Positions 1 to 6,549 of a DNA stretch of 14,613 nucleotides are shown in pieces (within the stretch, counting starts at the first letter, position 1; each line of letters begins with the position of its first letter). The position numbers were made by a program, and so were the translations under genes. The notes under the pieces were generated by a model. It saw only the letters and a program-made list of their open reading frames with translations, ran no database searches and had not been told where the DNA came from. The stretch comes from JAYRGC01 sp041908065. GTDB lineage: Bacteria > Pseudomonadota > Alphaproteobacteria > UBA9219. The stretch lies in assembly GCA_041908065.1 (NCBI GenBank), contig JAYRGC010000040.1, positions 1 to 14,613 on the forward strand. The letters are read 5' to 3'.

Positions 1-4
1 AATG

Positions 5-121
5 GTCGGCTTTGCGAGCCGCCTCTGGGCGGCTACGCATTCCTGTGCTGTGGCGCTTGTGGCAGTGGTTGGCTTCGCCGCCATGAGGCGGCTCGCAATG
101 ACACAGACCTTGGCTATAACT
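5..121. repeat. Dispersed palindromic repeat, family A, copy 1
   Basis: This is an imperfect long palindrome directly downstream of the nagZ stop codon. The arms TTGCGAGCCGCCT (12-24) and AGGCGGCTCGCAA (86-98) are exact inverse complements and enclose a divergent centre. The same TTGCGAGC core, flanked by a 'CCAAAGG..GTCATTG' or 'CAATGAC..CCTTTGG' edge, recurs near 4.77, 6.59, 11.56 and 12.65 kb. The copy lies wholly between genes. It has no coding capacity of its own; short ORFs across it are by-products. Confidence 0.8.
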
Positions 122-1054
122 TCATGAATGACAGCCCAAACAAACGGTTGGAACGGAGGTTTCCGGAACCGCCGCCGCGATTTTACGCATTTCCTCCAAA
201 TCTCCGGCGCAATAAAGGGCTATGTCGGCTCCGGCGGCCAAGGCGCGCAAGGCCAAATCCGCCAGTTCCCCCGACAAGGCCTTCATCGCCAGATCGTCGG
301 AAAACAGCAATCCCTTGAATCCGATGTCCCCGCGAATGATCTCCCGATGCGCCTTTTCCGACAGCGAGACCGGCAGCGAATCGTCGATGGCGGTGAACAC
401 CACATGGCAATTCATCCCCGCTTCGGCGCAATCGGCCACGGCGCGGAACGGCGCGAAATCGTTTGACTTCAATTCCGCCAGCGACGTTCCCACCACCGGA
501 AGCTGCAAATGCGGATCCACCGCGACCCGCCCGTGCCCGGGCAAATGCTTGACGACCGGCAGAACGCCGTTTTTCTTGAAGGTTGAGATAGCAGTACGCG
601 CCAAGGCGGCGACAGCGTCAGGATCGCGGCTGGCGGCGCGGTCGCCTATCGCGCTCGACGCGCCTTCGAAGAACAAATCTAGCACCGGAGCGAAATTTCC
701 GTTGATGCCCAATGCGACCAGCCGATCCGCGATGGCTTGGGAATGCGCGGCCATGGCTTCCAGCCCCGCCGCCTTGTCGCGCTCGTATGTCTCGCCTATC
801 GATCGCAACGGCGGCAGGCAAGGCCAATGCGGGGGCTTCAGGCGCGATACTCTGCCGCCCTCTTCGTCGATAAACACCAAAGCGTCCTGCCGCCCCACCG
901 CCAGCCGCAGATCCCTCGCCAATTCCCTCACCTGTTGCGGCGATATGCAGTTGCGTTGGAACAGCACAAAGCCGAAAGGATCGGCGGCGCGGAAAAAATC
1001 TTTCTCCGCGTCGGACAAAACGGGGCCGGAACATCCGAAAACCACAGGGCGCAT
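122..1054 (-). CDS. nagZ: Beta-N-acetylhexosaminidase NagZ (GH3)
   Basis: Cytoplasmic glycoside hydrolase family 3 enzyme that removes GlcNAc from GlcNAc-anhydroMurNAc peptides during peptidoglycan recycling. From the chosen start it has 310 residues, close to the family's usual length of about 330. Visible landmarks are the N-terminal 'VVFGCSGP', the motif 'IDEEGGRVSRL' (residues about 62-72), 'KHLPGHG' (about 169-175, carrying the family's catalytic His) and 'FSDDLAM' (about 251-257, which contains the nucleophilic Asp). I chose the ATG at 1054 because homologous alphaproteobacterial proteins begin just before this FGC.GP block and a weak GGAA lies 7 bases upstream. The frame is open further, to ATGs at 1081 and 1123. 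It is divergent from the gene at 1189. The usual alphaproteobacterial partners scpA and scpB are not on the downstream side; a repeat follows instead. Confidence 0.93.
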   Translation of the reverse strand: MRPVVFGCSGPVLSDAEKDFFRAADPFGFVLFQRNCISPQQVRELARDLRLAVGRQDALVFIDEEGGRVSRLKPPHWPCLPPLRSIGETYERDKAAGLEAMAAHSQAIADRLVALGINGNFAPVLDLFFEGASSAIGDRAASRDPDAVAALARTAISTFKKNGVLPVVKHLPGHGRVAVDPHLQLPVVGTSLAELKSNDFAPFRAVADCAEAGMNCHVVFTAIDDSLPVSLSEKAHREIIRGDIGFKGLLFSDDLAMKALSGELADLALRALAAGADIALYCAGDLEEMRKIAAAVPETSVPTVCLGCHS

Positions 1055-1123
1055 GGGCGAATTCCAATTTGATGGCGGCATCCGGAAATCCGTCCGGACT
1101 ATCCTCCGGTATAGCATCGGCAT

Positions 1124-1151
1124 TTGCTTTTCAAGCGGTTTTCGGCATAAT
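1124..1151 (+). promoter_or_regulatory. Candidate sigma70-type promoter for the 1189 gene
   Basis: TTGCTT (1124-1129) and CATAAT (1146-1151) are separated by 16 bases, in the 134-base gap between the divergent nagZ and the coiled-coil gene. Transcription would start near 1158 and leave a leader of about 30 bases before the ATG at 1189. The in-frame ATG at 1150 lies inside the -10 box, which argues against it as a start. Assigned by consensus match only. Confidence 0.35.
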
Positions 1152-1188
1152 GCGGCTCTTCCCTCAAAGCCTGTTCGGACGGCTAGAC

Positions 1189-3174
1189 ATGAATTTCCAA
1201 ATCAGCGGCATAGAAGCTTTGGGCTTTATCGCGTGGACGGCTCTGGTGGCCATTGCCGCCGTGGCCTTCGCTGTCGCCATAATGGCCTTGCGCCGCGCTC
1301 CCCAGCCTTCCGCCCAAGCCGACGGAGAACGCAGCCGCGCCCCCGATCTTCTGCTGATGTCGGAAGATTCCTCGCCGATTGGCGTCAAATTCGACGGCGA
1401 GGCCAAATCGCTGTTCGAAGCGATGATGCGCAACATGTCCGAGGATTACGAACGCGCCCGCGCCGAGATTTCATCTCTCACGGCGGAAACCGCCAAGCAG
1501 CGGGACGCTATCTTAACCCTGTCCTCCGCCCTAGCTTCGGCGTTGGAGCAGTTCAAACGCCACGGACAGGACAGCGATCTGGCGGTGCAGCGTCTCGCGC
1601 AAAGCCTCGATTCTTCCGCCAAAACGTTGCTCGGTACGCATCAACGCGCCGCCGCCCAAATCGACAAGCTGGTTCCTTATATGCAGGAACGCGCCGCCGG
1701 AATGGCGGAAATAACCACCATGGCCGGCGCCAAGGTCACGCAAGTGCTGCAAACGCTGCTTCAGGCCGGACAAGAAGCCAGCGGCACTGTCAAACAGGCG
1801 GGGGAACTCGCCGCCAGCATGGCGGCCTCGTCCAGCCAGTTGGGAGAAAAGCTTTTCTCCGCGACCAATATGGTGCAATCAGGCGGCAAGAAATTGGCGG
1901 AAACTCTGGAATCGATTCGCGCCGGAATGGGCGCGGCCGCGTCGTCGATAACGCGGAGCGAGGAAAAACTCGACAAGGTGATCTCCGCCGCCGAGCAAAG
2001 GCTCGCCGCCTCCGCCAAAGCGGGTGAGGCCATGATCTCGATAACCTCCGGCGCGGAATCCTGCCTCCGGCGCATCGGCGATGAAGCCGAGCGCATTTCC
2101 GACAGCGCGTCATGCATAGAACAAAAGAACGATCTGTTGAACGAACACCTCGCCACGGCGTCCCAGCGCATGGAATCCGTGGCGGCCTCCTTCGACGCCG
2201 CCCAGCGTTCGATGGGCGAGGCCTCCGGTCAAGTTCGCCACAGCGGCGGGATCATGAACGCCCTGTTGCAAGACTTGCGCGCGAACGCGGAACAGGTGGC
2301 TTCCAACGCCGCAAGCGGCGGCCAAGCCGTGGCCGCCTTGACGCAACAGGTTTCGGACAGGCTGCAAACCGTACTGCGCCGCATGGACGATCAAACCGTC
2401 CTGCAATGCCGCATGACGGAAGAAAGAATAGCCGAGCTGGCGACAAGCGGCACCGCGATGGCGCAGCAGGCCAACGCTTCCGCCGCGTCTCTCGCGCAGT
2501 CCGTCAACCTCATGCGGGCGGAAAACGAACGCATCGCCGCTGTGCGCGCCAAATTCGCGGAAACCATCGAAGGCGTGGGGGAAAGGCTGGAACGCCAATC
2601 CGCTCTCACCTTGGGACGCGCCGAATATCTGGCGGAAGGCAGCTTCGCCAAACTGGGAGAGTTGACCGAAAGCGTCGAGGGCATAGTCCAACGCCTGAAC
2701 ATGCTGGGGCAATTGACGGGGACTTTGGGCAACGTCGCCGGACAACTGGGGCAACTGGTTCCCGCCATCGACAATCTGCGCGGCGGTTCCGCTCCGCAAT
2801 CCCAACCGCAGGTCATAGCCGATTTCCCGTCGTCCGATGCCCTGCGGACGGAATTGTCGGAGGAAATGCGCGATCAATGGAACAAAGCGGTGGTGCAAAT
2901 AGAAGCGATGCACGACCAGCTGGCGCAAATGATGGTGCAACAAAAGGATCAGCTGGAAATGCGGCTGATGGTCATGGATAAAAAACTGCGCGGCGAAACC
3001 CCCGCCCCGCAGGCGGCGCGGGACGATGGGGCTATGGCGCGGCAAACCTCGATCATGAACGAGATGATAATCGCCCTGTCCAAAATCAACGATCGCGTGG
3101 CCGAATTGGACGATCGAATCCAAACCCTCCGCGACGAATACCCGCAGGAAAACGACATCGCCGCAGCGATGTAG
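1189..3174 (+). CDS. Membrane-anchored long helical/coiled-coil protein, function unknown
   Basis: A 661-residue protein that I do not recognise as a named family. It opens with one hydrophobic segment (residues about 9-34, rich in Ala, Val and Ile), followed by Arg-Arg, as in a single N-terminal anchor with the remainder cytoplasmic. From about residue 70 to the end it is almost wholly Ala/Glu/Gln/Ser/Lys-rich sequence with heptad-like spacing and very few aromatic residues, as in apolipoprotein-like or chemoreceptor-like helical bundles. A short Pro/Gln-containing break ('SAPQSQPQ', roughly residues 535-542) separates a final helical part, which ends in a regular heptad stretch (QTSIMNEMIIALSKINDRV) and an acidic tail. 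No catalytic motif is visible. The ATG at 1189 is preferred because it follows the candidate promoter and places the anchor at the extreme N-terminus. A cell-envelope structural role is possible given the divergent nagZ, but that is conjecture. It is certainly a gene: 2 kb open, with G/C-rich third positions. Confidence 0.8.
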   Translation: MNFQISGIEALGFIAWTALVAIAAVAFAVAIMALRRAPQPSAQADGERSRAPDLLLMSEDSSPIGVKFDGEAKSLFEAMMRNMSEDYERARAEISSLTAETAKQRDAILTLSSALASALEQFKRHGQDSDLAVQRLAQSLDSSAKTLLGTHQRAAAQIDKLVPYMQERAAGMAEITTMAGAKVTQVLQTLLQAGQEASGTVKQAGELAASMAASSSQLGEKLFSATNMVQSGGKKLAETLESIRAGMGAAASSITRSEEKLDKVISAAEQRLAASAKAGEAMISITSGAESCLRRIGDEAERISDSASCIEQKNDLLNEHLATASQRMESVAASFDAAQRSMGEASGQVRHSGGIMNALLQDLRANAEQVASNAASGGQAVAALTQQVSDRLQTVLRRMDDQTVLQCRMTEERIAELATSGTAMAQQANASAASLAQSVNLMRAENERIAAVRAKFAETIEGVGERLERQSALTLGRAEYLAEGSFAKLGELTESVEGIVQRLNMLGQLTGTLGNVAGQLGQLVPAIDNLRGGSAPQSQPQVIADFPSSDALRTELSEEMRDQWNKAVVQIEAMHDQLAQMMVQQKDQLEMRLMVMDKKLRGETPAPQAARDDGAMARQTSIMNEMIIALSKINDRVAELDDRIQTLRDEYPQENDIAAAM

Positions 3175-3216
3175 CGATAATTCGAAACGCCGCTGCCGCA
3201 AGCCTGTCACGCTATA

Positions 3217-3245
3217 GCGGTCGCTGAGCTTGTCGAAGCGACTGC
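3217..3245. repeat. Small hairpin repeat, family B, copy 1
   Basis: A 9-bp stem (GCGGTCGCT with AGCGACTGC, one G-T wobble) closes an 11-base loop that reads TCGACAAGCTC on the minus strand. The same loop occurs at 3521-3531 (one base different) and 6737-6747 with different stem sequences. Confidence 0.7.
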
Positions 3246-3309
3246 GGGGGACAGCCGAACCTTGCTCGCGTAAGTTTCGGATTCATGGACAGAAGGCGCG
3301 GCGGGGACT

Positions 3310-3486
3310 CCTCTCCCTCTGGGAGAGGATAGCGCGGCTTGGATTTTCGCCCCTTAGCGAAAATCCCTAGCCGCCGCTTGGTGAGGGTTCCCAAGTCGGG
3401 TTTAAGAAAGAACCCTCACCAAGGTATTGCCACGAATTTTCGAAGGCGAAAATTCGGGCAAACCTATCCTCTCCCAGAGGGAGAGG
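3310..3486. repeat. Composite palindromic element, family C, with four nested or side hairpins
   Basis: A 177-base element bounded by perfect 21-base inverted arms (3310-3330 and 3466-3486, CCTCTCCCTCTGGGAGAGGAT and its complement). Inside are a perfect 10-bp hairpin (3341-3350 with 3357-3366), a perfect 14-base inverted pair (3377-3390 with 3410-3423) and another perfect 10-bp hairpin (3433-3442 with 3447-3456). Drawn out, it is a cloverleaf-like structure. The 21-base arms are themselves near-palindromic. It occupies most of the gene-free stretch 3175-3635; no credible ORF or RNA gene was seen there. Confidence 0.8.
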
Positions 3487-3513
3487 AGGGATCGCGGCGC
3501 GTTGGCCGCCTAA

Positions 3514-3538
3514 GTTCCCTTCGACAGGCTCAGGGCAC
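3514..3538. repeat. Small hairpin repeat, family B, copy 2
   Basis: GTTCCCT - TCGACAGGCTC - AGGGCAC. The loop is the family B loop with one A-to-G change, and the 7-bp stem carries a single mismatch. It sits between the family C element and the terminator of the pilin-like operon. Confidence 0.65.
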
Positions 3539-3580
3539 ATGGGATTCAAGGCTTTTGGATGGTAAACCCTGAGCGCAGAT

Positions 3581-3610
3581 AAAAAGACGGGTCGCCAATA
3601 CAGCGACCCG
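3581..3610 (-). terminator. Rho-independent terminator of the IcmD-like pair
   Basis: Read on the minus strand, CGGGTCGC (3610-3603), a 7-base loop TGTATTG and GCGACCCG (3595-3588) form a perfect 8-bp stem followed by TCTTTTT. It lies about 25 bases after the stop codon of the 3636-4049 gene, on the correct strand to end that transcript. Confidence 0.85.
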
Positions 3611-3635
3611 CCTTCATAACAATGCCTTCAAGAAC

Positions 3636-4049
3636 TCAGAAATTATTACCTGTAAGCGCATTATAAGTTGGGGCACTGCCCTCAAATCCAGCAGTGTTGG
3701 TCATCACACTCATGAGGGCAGGAAGGCCAAGCAGCCCTGCGCCCAAAGCCAAGCGGGCTATGCCGGGGGCCATCTTCTCAGAATCCGGCTTCTCGGCATG
3801 GGCCTTGAGCTTCAACGCGCCGCTGACCGTCAAGAAAGCACCACCGATATAGCAGACCGCGCTTATCAAAGGCGGGAATGACTTCAACTGCTTCGTAGTG
3901 AAATTTTGAATCAAAACCCCCAAGCCATTGCCATCAGCGGCAAAAGAGACATCTGGCGCGAAAACAGCTCCGACTGCCGCCAGCAGAAGCAAAGCGGCTG
4001 GCCTGTAACAAACCCCGTCGCCGCCACAGATAAGATTTCCCTGCTTCAT
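3636..4049 (-). CDS. Small two-helix secreted/membrane protein, IcmD/DotP-like (copy 2 of tandem pair)
   Basis: 137 residues. A signal peptide is visible (hydrophobic core AALLLLAAVGAVF, likely cleavage after SFA at residue 37). The mature part has two hydrophobic segments: 'LISAVCYIGGAFLTVSGALKL', then, after the charged loop 'KAHAEKPDSEKM', 'ARLALGAGLLGLPALMSVM'. A signal peptide, a helix, a loop with a K.K.H...P pattern, and a second Leu/Pro-containing helix are the layout I know from IcmD/DotP and related small proteins of type IVB (Dot/Icm, IncI-like) systems; VirB2-type pilins share the general topology. The start at 4049 is fixed by GGAGGGTAAT immediately upstream. It is the second gene of a two-gene operon (61 bases after its paralogue) and is followed by a strong terminator. 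The assignment rests on pattern resemblance only; the neighbours give no support because no other secretion gene is present. Confidence 0.7.
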   Translation of the reverse strand: MKQGNLICGGDGVCYRPAALLLLAAVGAVFAPDVSFAADGNGLGVLIQNFTTKQLKSFPPLISAVCYIGGAFLTVSGALKLKAHAEKPDSEKMAPGIARLALGAGLLGLPALMSVMTNTAGFEGSAPTYNALTGNNF

Positions 4050-4110
4050 ATTACCCTCCATCCATTGGACAAAACAAAACGTGACAACAAGCAACCAAAC
4101 CTCTGAGTTA

Positions 4111-4533
4111 TCAAAATCCCTTAGTGAAGTCAGCTTCCATCTTTTTATATTCAGGCTGATTACCCGTAAACCCTGCCGTGTTGGTCATTACCCCCATGAG
4201 TGCCGGAAGGCCTATCAGAGCCGCACCCAAAGCCAAGCGGGCTATGCCGGGGGCCATCTTCTCAGAATCCGGCTTCTCGGCATGTGCCTTGAGTTTTAAT
4301 GCGCCGCTGACCGTCAAGAAAGCACCGCCGATATAACACACCGCGCTTATGAGGGGAGGGAAACTACTCAGTTCCCCTGTTCTAAAATTGTCTAGAATTA
4401 ATCCCAAATCACTGCTACCACCAGACGATTGTGCAAGCACAACATCAGGAGCCAACAACGCAACGGAAAACAACGTCACAACCGCCGCAGACTTAACCCA
4501 AAACCCATTATTAGCAGCGAAATCTTGTTTCAT
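4111..4533 (-). CDS. Small two-helix secreted/membrane protein, IcmD/DotP-like (copy 1 of tandem pair)
   Basis: 140 residues and paralogous to the gene just downstream. It has a signal peptide (AAVVTLFSVALLAPDVVLA, cleavage after residue 34), a short Ser/Gly-rich mature N-terminus, and then the same two-helix core with the charged loop 'KAHAEKPDSEKM'. From 'SFPPLISAVC' to 'GIARLALGA' the two proteins are identical, about 47 residues, whereas their signal peptides and C-terminal tails differ (this one ends 'KKMEADFTKGF', the other 'TYNALTGNNF'). The start at 4533 is chosen because GAGGTGAGAAT precedes it directly; the open frame extends to 4590. First gene of the operon. Probably an exported inner-membrane or pilus-like subunit of a type IVB-like apparatus encoded elsewhere. 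Expression alongside a near-identical partner suggests heteromeric subunits, which is inference. Confidence 0.7.
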   Translation of the reverse strand: MKQDFAANNGFWVKSAAVVTLFSVALLAPDVVLAQSSGGSSDLGLILDNFRTGELSSFPPLISAVCYIGGAFLTVSGALKLKAHAEKPDSEKMAPGIARLALGAALIGLPALMGVMTNTAGFTGNQPEYKKMEADFTKGF

Positions 4534-4686
4534 ATTCTCACCTCGGTTTTTGTTAGTATCGGCTTTTACATCAACAACCGCGCTGGCCACGATATCATAA
4601 AATACCCATAATTCACAACATCATTCTGCCACTGCCACGATTAATGTTCGGTTAATTTTATCGTATTTATGCAAAATTTTATGGTT

Positions 4687-4875
4687 CTTACGCAAAACGT
4701 GCGGGTAATTTTGCAGCCGACCGCAGCGGCAAGCGCAGTCATTGTTAAATCTACAGCCAAAGGCTGTCATTGCGAGCGCCCTTCTTCAGGCAGCGAAGCA
4801 ATCCAGTGCCATTGCGCTTGTGGCTCTGGATTGCTTTGCGTCGCAAGGGCGACGCTCGCAAAGACGGTTTTCGGA
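4687..4875. repeat. Dispersed palindromic repeat, family A, copy 2
   Basis: The core runs from GCCAAAGGCTGTCATTGCGAGCGCCC (about 4756-4781) to GGGCGACGCTCGCAAAGACGG. An inner pair, GCGAAGCAATCCAG (4793-4806) with CTGGATTGCTTTGC (4826-4839), pairs with one mismatch. The leftmost part (CTTACGCAAAAC...AATTTTG, from about 4687) matches the outer arm of the copy at 11.5 kb, so this copy keeps the extended left flank but has lost the matching right one. It fills much of the 488-base stretch between the divergent pilin-like and ACP genes. Confidence 0.8.
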
Positions 4876-4946
4876 CACATGCTTTGCGAACGACATTGCT
4901 CCGAAGCGCGGATTGAGCCACCTCCATCGAACCTCTGGCATAATTT

Positions 4947-4971
4947 CGCGAAAGGCTATATACCTTTCGCG
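4947..4971. promoter_or_regulatory. Perfect 25-base palindrome upstream of the ACP gene, possible operator
   Basis: CGCGAAAGG - CTATATA - CCTTTCGCG: a perfect 9-bp inverted repeat about 50 bases before the ACP start, with an AT-rich centre that could serve as a -10 region. No T-run follows, so it is not a terminator. Position and symmetry fit a regulator-binding site or a leader hairpin; which one cannot be told from sequence alone. Confidence 0.45.
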
Positions 4972-5021
4972 TTCGCGCTGGCTGCGCCGCTTTGGGCGGC
5001 GGGATTCCAATGGGGTTTTGC

Positions 5022-5291
5022 ATGTCTCAGATCGACGAAATTCTCGACGTGGTGGCCGAAAAGGCCATGGTGGATCGCTCCAAGCTCACGCCTGACGCCA
5101 AGTTGTCGGATCTCCAGATAAGCTCGCTCGACATGGTGGAGGTCATCTTCGCGCTGGAGGACAAGCTGGGCATCGAAATGCCTTTCAACGCCAACACCTC
5201 GGCGCAGGAATTCCAGACGCTGGGCGACGTCATCGCGGCGGTGGAAAAACAGCTGGCTGGCAAAGGCGACGCCAAGCAAGCGGGGCGATGA
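5022..5291 (+). CDS. Acyl carrier protein (specialised ACP)
   Basis: 89 residues; carries growing acyl chains on a 4'-phosphopantetheine arm. The four-helix ACP pattern is clear: 'IDEILDVVAEKAMVDRSKL', then the attachment segment 'ISSLDMVEVIFALEDKLGI' with Ser35 as the expected attachment site, then 'EFQTLGDVIAAVEKQL'. The usual Asp-Ser-Leu reads Ser-Ser-Leu here, while the following 'LDMVE' is canonical. The start at 5022 (rather than the upstream 4992) is chosen because ACPs begin with helix I, and TGGGG lies about 8 bases upstream. The stop codon is 3 bases before the ATG of the adjoining ketosynthase, so the two are almost certainly co-transcribed. It is unlikely to be the housekeeping AcpP, because the usual fabD/fabG neighbours are missing and the attachment motif is variant. 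A dedicated ACP for a special lipid is more probable. Confidence 0.9.
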   Translation: MSQIDEILDVVAEKAMVDRSKLTPDAKLSDLQISSLDMVEVIFALEDKLGIEMPFNANTSAQEFQTLGDVIAAVEKQLAGKGDAKQAGR

Positions 5292-5294
5292 TTG

Positions 5295-6515
5295 ATGCGT
5301 CGCGCCGTCATCACCGGCATGGGAGTGATAAGCCCCATCGGGCTTGACGTGGCCTCGTTCGGGAAAAACCTGTTTTCCGGCGTGTGCGGGGTGGCCGACG
5401 CCAAGTTCGCCTATCGCAACTCCACGGTCACGTTTCCGGCGGCTCCGGTGCGGGACTTCGATCCCTCCAAATACATCGACCCCAAGAAATCCTCGATGCT
5501 CGATCGCTTTTCCCAATTCGCGGTGGCGGCGGCGCGGCAGGCTTGGGAGGATTCCGGCATCTCGCTCTCGCCCGAGGAGGCGGAGCGCACCGCCGTCATA
5601 ACCGGAACCGGCGTCGGCGGGCAAAACACGATCGAGGAATCCTACATGAAGCTGTTGGACAACAACAGCAGCCCGCGCGTGCATCCCTTTACCATCCCGC
5701 GCCTGATGGCCAACGCCGGATCCAGCCAGATAAGCATGGATCTGGGACTGACCGGCCCGGGATTCACGGTCGTCAGCGCGTGCGCTTCGGCCATTCACGC
5801 CATGGGCGTCGCGCTGCATATGCTGCGCTCCGGCCTGATCGATCGCGTGATTACCGGAGGAGCCGAGGCTTGCCTCACCTTCGGAACCCTCAAGGGCTGG
5901 GAGGCGTTGCGGGTAATGTCCCCCGACGTGCCTCGCCCCTTTTCCAAGGATCGCGCCGGAATGGTCATCGGCGAAGGCGCGGCCATGTTCATGGTGGAAG
6001 ACTTGGAGGCGGCGCAACGGCGCGGCGCGAAAATCCATGCCGAGTTCGCAGGAATCGGCATGAGTTCCGACGCCAAGGATATAACCTCGCCCGACGCCTC
6101 CGGCGCGGCGCGCGCCATAACCGCCGCGCTTAAGGACGCCGGAGCGTCTCCGTCCGAGGTCGATTACATCAACGCCCACGGCACCGGAACCCGCATCAAC
6201 GACCTGACGGAAACGGCGGCGATCAAGCTGGCGTTGGGCGAACATGCGCGAAAAGTCGCCATTTCTTCCAGCAAATCCGCCTTCGGCCACGCGCTGGGCG
6301 CGGCGGGGGCGTTGGAGATGCTGGCCGCCGTTTTGGCGATAAAATCAGATACCGCCCCGCCGACGCTTAATTATCTGGGCGCGGATCCCGAATGCGATCT
6401 GGATTGCGTCCCCAACGCCTCGCGCCAAATGCCGATCCGCGTCGCGTTGAACAACTCCTTCGCCTTCGGCGGCCTGAACGCCGTCATCGTGCTGAAGAAA
6501 TTCGGAGATCGCTGA
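5295..6515 (+). CDS. Beta-ketoacyl-ACP synthase II (FabF-like)
   Basis: 406 residues, the normal size of a KAS II. Catalyses decarboxylative condensation of malonyl-ACP with an acyl-ACP, extending the chain by two carbons. The Cys-His-His triad is intact: Cys163 in 'VSACASAIHAMG', His295 in 'INAHGTGTRINDLTET' and His332 in 'SKSAFGHALGAAGALE', with the supporting Lys327. The C-terminal 'NNSFAFGGLNAVIV' is also typical. A TTG at 5292 directly precedes the ATG at 5295; the ATG is taken. It lies 3 bases after the ACP stop, forming a compact ACP-ketosynthase unit of the kind found in specialised lipid or polyketide-like pathways. No dehydratase, reductase or acyltransferase follows, so the product cannot be named. 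I give no symbol because FabF itself and the NodE-like paralogues cannot be separated here. Confidence 0.93.
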   Translation: MRRAVITGMGVISPIGLDVASFGKNLFSGVCGVADAKFAYRNSTVTFPAAPVRDFDPSKYIDPKKSSMLDRFSQFAVAAARQAWEDSGISLSPEEAERTAVITGTGVGGQNTIEESYMKLLDNNSSPRVHPFTIPRLMANAGSSQISMDLGLTGPGFTVVSACASAIHAMGVALHMLRSGLIDRVITGGAEACLTFGTLKGWEALRVMSPDVPRPFSKDRAGMVIGEGAAMFMVEDLEAAQRRGAKIHAEFAGIGMSSDAKDITSPDASGAARAITAALKDAGASPSEVDYINAHGTGTRINDLTETAAIKLALGEHARKVAISSSKSAFGHALGAAGALEMLAAVLAIKSDTAPPTLNYLGADPECDLDCVPNASRQMPIRVALNNSFAFGGLNAVIVLKKFGDR

Positions 6516-6549
6516 ATCTGTCGAAGCGACTGCCATCATGTTAAGTTAT

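Noticed and set aside
1069..1188. Longer N-terminus for the helical protein (701 residues)
   Set aside because: The added segment overlaps the nagZ start and the candidate promoter, and would bury the membrane anchor about 50 residues in.
222..2027. 601-residue open frame on the + strand across nagZ and the start of the helical protein
   Set aside because: It runs antisense to nagZ and then out of frame with the helical protein. Its composition (Arg/Ser/Pro-rich, low complexity) is that of a shadow frame in G/C-rich DNA.
2110..3210. 366-residue open frame on the - strand opposite the helical protein
   Set aside because: A His/Gln/Arg/Gly-rich translation typical of an antisense frame; no start signal and no recognisable motif.
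3310..3486. Insertion sequence
   Set aside because: Inverted ends are present, but there is no transposase frame and no visible target duplication; at most it is a non-autonomous element.
5292..5294. TTG start for the ketosynthase
   Set aside because: An ATG follows immediately and gives the usual N-terminus (MRRAVITGMGV).
4956..6290. 444-residue open frame opposite the ACP and ketosynthase genes
   Set aside because: Antisense to two genes with intact catalytic motifs; the Gly/Arg/His-rich translation shows no domain.
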